NCBI RefSeq assembly: GCF_965228705.1
Contig: NZ_OZ245832.1
Coordinates: forward strand, 496,001 to 560,000
From: Croceimicrobium sp965228705
GTDB taxonomy: Bacteria > Bacteroidota > Bacteroidia > Flavobacteriales > Schleiferiaceae
DNA length: 64,000 nucleotides
Reading direction: 5' to 3'
Position numbers and translations under genes: made by a program. The notes under the pieces were generated by a model, which was not told the origin of the DNA, did not search any database, and saw nothing but the letters and a program-made list of their open reading frames with translations. Below are positions 59,776-64,000 of the stretch, piece after piece (position 1 is the stretch's first letter; each line of letters opens with the position of its first letter).

Positions 59776-62700
59776 ATCAGAAGACTGCTTAAAATAATCG
59801 GACGCCTTTTGCTGGTGATTGTTATCCTGCTTTTAATGCTGGCCGGAGTTTTTATGATTCCATCCGTGCAGGAAAAGGCGGCTAAAAAAGGAGCTGATTG
59901 GTTTAATGATAAGTATTCGCAATCCCTTAGTATTGAACGTTTTCAGTATCATTTTCCCAATCAATTTAGCCTGGAAGAAGTATTGCTTCCCGACCATAAA
60001 GGAGATACACTTTTTTACATTGGTAAATTGGAATTAAGCTTCAAAGCTTATGCTCAATTAAGTCGCTCCTTATACCTGAATCAGGTTGAAATGAGCGATG
60101 CTTATTTCTATTTAATTACTCAAAAAGGGGATACTACCAGCAATCTCAATGTATTTGTAAATTCCATTTCCGGGGATGGGCCAAAGGATCCCAATCGATC
60201 TTTTAATTTGAAAATTGCGGATATCGCCCTGCAAAATGGTAGGTTCTATTTAGCAAATCGCAATGAACCGGATCGAATTCAGTTTTATTGGCGTCATGCG
60301 AATACTAATCTTAATTCCTTTCTCCTCGCGGGTAAAGATGTGAGTGCCACCATCGAAAGCATTCAATTTGATGATGGAAAGGAGTTCTCCGTTCAAAATG
60401 GAAAGGGACAGTTTTTATATGGACCTAAAGGTTTGGTGGTTAATGATTTGGAATTAACTACTGGAAGAGGGCATTTAGCGGGAGAATTAACTTTTATTAC
60501 TAGCTCAGCGACCAACTACTCGAGCTTTGTTGACTCTGTGCACATGCTAGGGGCAATTGAATATGCTGCGGTCGCGGCAGAGGATATTCGCTATTTCAGC
60601 GATGCCTATCCGCAATTTCCTACCGCTTTGGTTAAAGGACGATTTGATGGTACTGTAAATGATTTGTACCTGGAAGACCTGGAAATTGAAGCTCTAAGCC
60701 ACTTAGAGGCTAGAGGAGATTTGCATTTAAGCAAAACCACTTCTGGGGTCGATCTTCATTTGGAAACACAAAAACTTTTCCTTCAGGCTAAGGCAGAAGA
60801 AGCCAAGCAGATTATCGGTATGTTCCAGGATAGCTTGCCAGAAATCATTGATCGCTTGGGCTTAATTCAATGGCAAGGAGCTTATGATGGCGGTGTTTAT
60901 GATTTTGTAACCCAAAGTTCCTTTAAGTCGGATCTAGCTGATATGGAGCTCGATATTGAAATCGGCAATTTGCGAAACCCCAAGAACTTGGTTTATAAAG
61001 GACGCGTGGATGCCAGCAAAATTAATATTGCGTCCCTTACCGGAAATTACGGCGACTTTAAAACTGCGGAACTGGATTTGGAGCTCGACGGAAAAGGCTT
61101 TGATCCGCTAACCATGCGCAGCAAGGTAAAAGGAGCCATTCATCATTTCTATTATAATGGTTATCGCTACGAAGGCATGGCGGTAAACGGTCAAATCGCC
61201 GAAAGTAATTTCAAAGGACAGTTCCGAATTAAGGATCCTAATCTTAGTTTCTTATTCGATGGCATTGCCAGTTTTGGTACCGATTCTTCCGAGTATGACT
61301 TTACTGCCCAAGTTGATTCAGCCAATTTATATGCGCTTCATTTGGTGAAAGATAGCCTGGCTCAGTATCGAGGGGCGATGGATATTGATGTTTTAATTCT
61401 GGACCAGGAAAGATGGGCCGGTACTGTTGATTTATTTGATTTAAAATATCGCAATTCCCGCGAAAGTTATGATCTCATGGATGTGGCCATCGAAGCCAGT
61501 GGTTTGCAAAAAGAAAAGCACCTAAAAGTTCGATCCGACATTCTCGAAGCTAATTTGGAAGGAGAGTATACCTATCTGGGTATGTCGAGGGTTTTCAGCC
61601 ATCATGTAAAAAAATACCTCTTACCCGAACGTTATCGAGATACCTTGCAGTCGCCGGTTAATTTCACTTACGATCTCACCTTTAAAAATTCAGCAGCCTT
61701 AAGTCAGGCTCTGGTTCCTGAATTATTAATTGAGCCTGGTACCCATATTCAGGGTGAATATAGAGATACTGAGAATTTACTGCGAATGAACCTAAACTCT
61801 CAGGGGATTCGTTATGGGGCCAATCTCTTTCAAAACCTTGATGTACAGTGGTTATCCGGTGCAGCCGATTTGTTAAATCTTACCCTGGAACGCTATCAAT
61901 ATGGAGAAGGTCGGCATATAGATAGTGTAGAATTTGTCAATGTTTTTGCAGGCGATAGCATGAACTATAGTTTGGATATGATCCTTAGGGATAGCATCGA
62001 CAGCTATGGTAGTTTTGAAGGCCTTATTGCCATTTTAGATAGCAATGCCTATCGCATGCAATTTGATCGGGGCGATATGCTTTTCGGTAATCGCAGCTTT
62101 AAGCTGGATACGGGCTCAGTAATGCGGGTGGATAGCTCCGGATTTTCTATCGATTGGCTGAAAATAAGCGGACCCTCTTTGGCACTTACCGCTGCAGGTT
62201 ATATCAGTAAAGATCCCAATCAAATTTTACGCTTAAATGTAAAAGGTCTGGATCTTGATTTTCTCAATTATTTCCAGGAGGGACGCAAAGCTTATATCCA
62301 GGGAAATCTGGAGGGGAATATCATTGCTACGGAACTTTTAACCAATCCACGCTTTGAAGCGGATATTGAGGTAGACAGTTTACGACTAAATCAGGTGCAT
62401 ATGGGACGCCTGGATTTACGTAGTGATTATAGCTATGATGATAGTAAAATTAATATCGATGCCCTTCTGAAATTAGGTGAACTGGAAATGCTCAACGCTA
62501 ATGGATATTATGATAGCGAAGGAATTGGGAACATTGATTTAAGCTTCAAGTTTAATCGTTTTTATTTGGCAGCGCTGGATCCCTTTGCCGCTCCGGTGGC
62601 AGAGAATCTAAGAGGGCAAGCTACGGGAACGGTTACTATGAAGGGACCCGCCCGAAAGCCGGATATCAAAGGTGAGTTTCTGCTGCCTAAGGCTGGATTA

Positions 62701-64000
62701 ACCATTTCTTTCTTGCAAACCGACTACAATTTGGTAGGTCAGCCTAAGTTGCTTTTGGATAATGAAAGCATTCGTTTCCCCAACCTCAAATTGGTGGATG
62801 CCAATCATAATGTGGGCTATTTAAATGGGGAAGTGCGCCACCGAGCATTTAAGGACTTTTATATCGATTTGAATATTGACGCGCAGCAATTGCTGGTACT
62901 CAACACCGGTCCGGATCGGGAAGATGCCTACTATGGAACGGCATTGGCTTCAGGGAATTTAAAGGTTCAAGGGCCGCCTTCCCGAGTAAAGGTGTATGCT
63001 GATGTTAAGAGTGAACGAGGCACCCAGTTTAATATTCCAATTGGAGGGGCTACTGAGGTTAAGCAAAGTGGTTTTGTAAACTTTATTGCACCGGAAGATT
63101 CGGAACAAGCTTTAAAGATTTTAAATACCCAATTCGCTTTAGATGAAGGGGTTTCACTGGACTTTGACATGGATATCACCCCCAATGCCCAGGTGAGTAT
63201 CATATTAAATGAAAGTACTGGTAACCAATTAGATGGCAAGGGGAGTGGATTGATTAAAATGAAATTGGAGCCCAATCGCGATTTAGAACTCTATGGAACT
63301 TATACGGTAGATGAAGGGGAGTATCAATTTAATATCGATGGCTTATTCGCCAAGAATTTTGAAGTACAAAGAGGGGGCACCGTAGTTTGGAATGGCGACC
63401 CTTATTCAGCCCGATTAGACCTTACTGCTATTTACAGAACCAAGGCAAATCCGGGCATCCTAACCGGCGAGAGCAATGGAATAAGTACAGCTGTAGATAT
63501 TTATCTCTTTATAAAAGGTGAGCTCACCAATCCCGAGATCAACTTTGCGATTGAATTGCCAAGGGCAACTTCATCCACCCAAGCGGTACTAGCTAATCGT
63601 TTAAATACGGATCAGGCAATTAATCAACAGGTATTTAGCTTATTGGCTTTTAATAGCTTCACGCCCCCCAGTAACTTTCTGGATGGTACCCGAAATGCTA
63701 TTAACCAATGGGATTTGATTGCGGGGCAGGCAGCGGCTTTCTTAAATCGATTTACCGGCGACTATGAGCTTAGCTTGTCCTATCAGCCGGCAAATCAGGG
63801 ACAGGACCCTACCAGTGCAGGAAATAGTCAGGAGGAACTGGAAGTTGGAGTATCCAAGAATTTCTTTGAAGATCGATTAACAGTAAACTCCTCGGTGGAA
63901 GTGCCGCTAAATGAGAACAATAATAGTATTGCCGGCGATTTCGAATTGATTTATAAGCTTACTGAAGATGGTAAGTTTAGAGCCAAGGCCTTTAACCGTT
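59776..64000 (+). CDS. tamB: TamB-family (DUF490) translocation/assembly protein, truncated by window end
   Basis: The frame is open from 59764 to the window end, over 1400 codons, and continues beyond. Its N-terminus RRLLKIIGRLLLVIVILLLMLAG is a signal anchor. TamB spans the periplasm, helping outer-membrane assembly and lipid transport. Long beta-helix segments fill the middle, and the DUF490 C-terminal region is visible from about 63300 (WNGDPYSARLDLTAIY, NPEINFAIELPRATSSTQAVLANR, QVFSLLAFNSFTPP). No ATG, GTG or TTG precedes the basic RRLLK residues; ATC 59776 or ACG 59773 may start it, otherwise TTG 59809. Divergent from tsaD, a conserved arrangement in the phylum. Confidence 0.88.
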   Translation, partial: MRRLLKIIGRLLLVIVILLLMLAGVFMIPSVQEKAAKKGADWFNDKYSQSLSIERFQYHFPNQFSLEEVLLPDHKGDTLFYIGKLELSFKAYAQLSRSLYLNQVEMSDAYFYLITQKGDTTSNLNVFVNSISGDGPKDPNRSFNLKIADIALQNGRFYLANRNEPDRIQFYWRHANTNLNSFLLAGKDVSATIESIQFDDGKEFSVQNGKGQFLYGPKGLVVNDLELTTGRGHLAGELTFITSSATNYSSFVDSVHMLGAIEYAAVAAEDIRYFSDAYPQFPTALVKGRFDGTVNDLYLEDLEIEALSHLEARGDLHLSKTTSGVDLHLETQKLFLQAKAEEAKQIIGMFQDSLPEIIDRLGLIQWQGAYDGGVYDFVTQSSFKSDLADMELDIEIGNLRNPKNLVYKGRVDASKINIASLTGNYGDFKTAELDLELDGKGFDPLTMRSKVKGAIHHFYYNGYRYEGMAVNGQIAESNFKGQFRIKDPNLSFLFDGIASFGTDSSEYDFTAQVDSANLYALHLVKDSLAQYRGAMDIDVLILDQERWAGTVDLFDLKYRNSRESYDLMDVAIEASGLQKEKHLKVRSDILEANLEGEYTYLGMSRVFSHHVKKYLLPERYRDTLQSPVNFTYDLTFKNSAALSQALVPELLIEPGTHIQGEYRDTENLLRMNLNSQGIRYGANLFQNLDVQWLSGAADLLNLTLERYQYGEGRHIDSVEFVNVFAGDSMNYSLDMILRDSIDSYGSFEGLIAILDSNAYRMQFDRGDMLFGNRSFKLDTGSVMRVDSSGFSIDWLKISGPSLALTAAGYISKDPNQILRLNVKGLDLDFLNYFQEGRKAYIQGNLEGNIIATELLTNPRFEADIEVDSLRLNQVHMGRLDLRSDYSYDDSKINIDALLKLGELEMLNANGYYDSEGIGNIDLSFKFNRFYLAALDPFAAPVAENLRGQATGTVTMKGPARKPDIKGEFLLPKAGLTISFLQTDYNLVGQPKLLLDNESIRFPNLKLVDANHNVGYLNGEVRHRAFKDFYIDLNIDAQQLLVLNTGPDREDAYYGTALASGNLKVQGPPSRVKVYADVKSERGTQFNIPIGGATEVKQSGFVNFIAPEDSEQALKILNTQFALDEGVSLDFDMDITPNAQVSIILNESTGNQLDGKGSGLIKMKLEPNRDLELYGTYTVDEGEYQFNIDGLFAKNFEVQRGGTVVWNGDPYSARLDLTAIYRTKANPGILTGESNGISTAVDIYLFIKGELTNPEINFAIELPRATSSTQAVLANRLNTDQAINQQVFSLLAFNSFTPPSNFLDGTRNAINQWDLIAGQAAAFLNRFTGDYELSLSYQPANQGQDPTSAGNSQEELEVGVSKNFFEDRLTVNSSVEVPLNENNNSIAGDFELIYKLTEDGKFRAKAFNR

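Noticed and set aside
1..64000. tRNA, rRNA, CRISPR, prophage or insertion sequence
   Set aside because: I looked in all gaps and at repeats by eye and saw none; gaps are short and the genes are housekeeping.

Overview
This is a gene-dense chromosomal window from a Bacteroidota bacterium, most likely a marine-type Flavobacteriales member (Cryomorphaceae/Schleiferiaceae-like by gene style; that rank is inference). Three things support this. A very large secreted protein carries the gliding-motility/type IX secretion C-terminal module (51777-54995). Promoters fit the Bacteroidota -7 consensus TAnnTTTG or TAnnTTCG. Many family pairs are typical of this phylum: purA-fur-spoT, tsaD next to tamB, LruC and FAS1 lipoproteins, DUF2911, DUF1569, DUF4159, DUF4293 and an AI-2E family permease. 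Almost everything is housekeeping. I see no prophage, insertion sequence, CRISPR array, rRNA or tRNA. No gap between genes exceeds 300 bases; the longest is about 260 bases and holds three hairpins.

Layout. 1-7.9 kb, minus strand: the start of a truncated secreted-protein gene, a thioredoxin-fold protein, a CAP-domain protein, an OstA/LptA-like protein, purA, a Fur-family regulator, a RelA/SpoT ppGpp enzyme and a small TIGR03643-type protein. 7.9-14 kb: a conserved hypothetical, a lipoprotein, malate dehydrogenase, a secreted GH13 amylase, a frameshifted DUF2911 gene, an OmpA-module protein and a DUF1569 protein. 14-18 kb: LruC and FAS1 lipoproteins and an orphan ABC ATPase. 18-21.2 kb: the thrS-infC-rpmI-rplT translation operon, where infC appears to start at AUU. 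21.7-30 kb: menaquinone synthesis (thioesterase, isochorismate synthase, menD, two PH-domain membrane proteins, menA, menC, menE); menB is absent. 30-38 kb: a bile-acid-symporter family transporter, a glycan operon (Gfo/Idh/MocA oxidoreductase, lipoprotein, polyprenyl-phosphate sugar transferase, Cys-cluster protein), pcm, small envelope proteins and queE. 38-51.8 kb: tag, rho, a metallophosphoesterase, truA, an MsbA-like ABC exporter, a YeiH transporter, two outer-membrane barrels, an SPFH protein, a DnaJ protein, hisS and hutH. 51.8-64 kb: the type IX-secreted protein, a tsaD-led five-gene operon, and a tamB-family gene running off the end.

The most useful observations concern gene starts and ends. 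Two -7 boxes lie exactly 4 bases before a start codon (queE, tsaD), and two related T-rich elements have the same spacing, which suggests leaderless mRNAs. Box positions also argue for downstream TTG starts in truA and yeiH. infC, and probably tamB and a small gene at 44.0 kb, lack a normal start codon where homology or charge pattern expects one. Five convergent gene pairs share one 4-base stop overlap, while three others are separated by a terminator hairpin. I did not find a clearly new multi-gene system.
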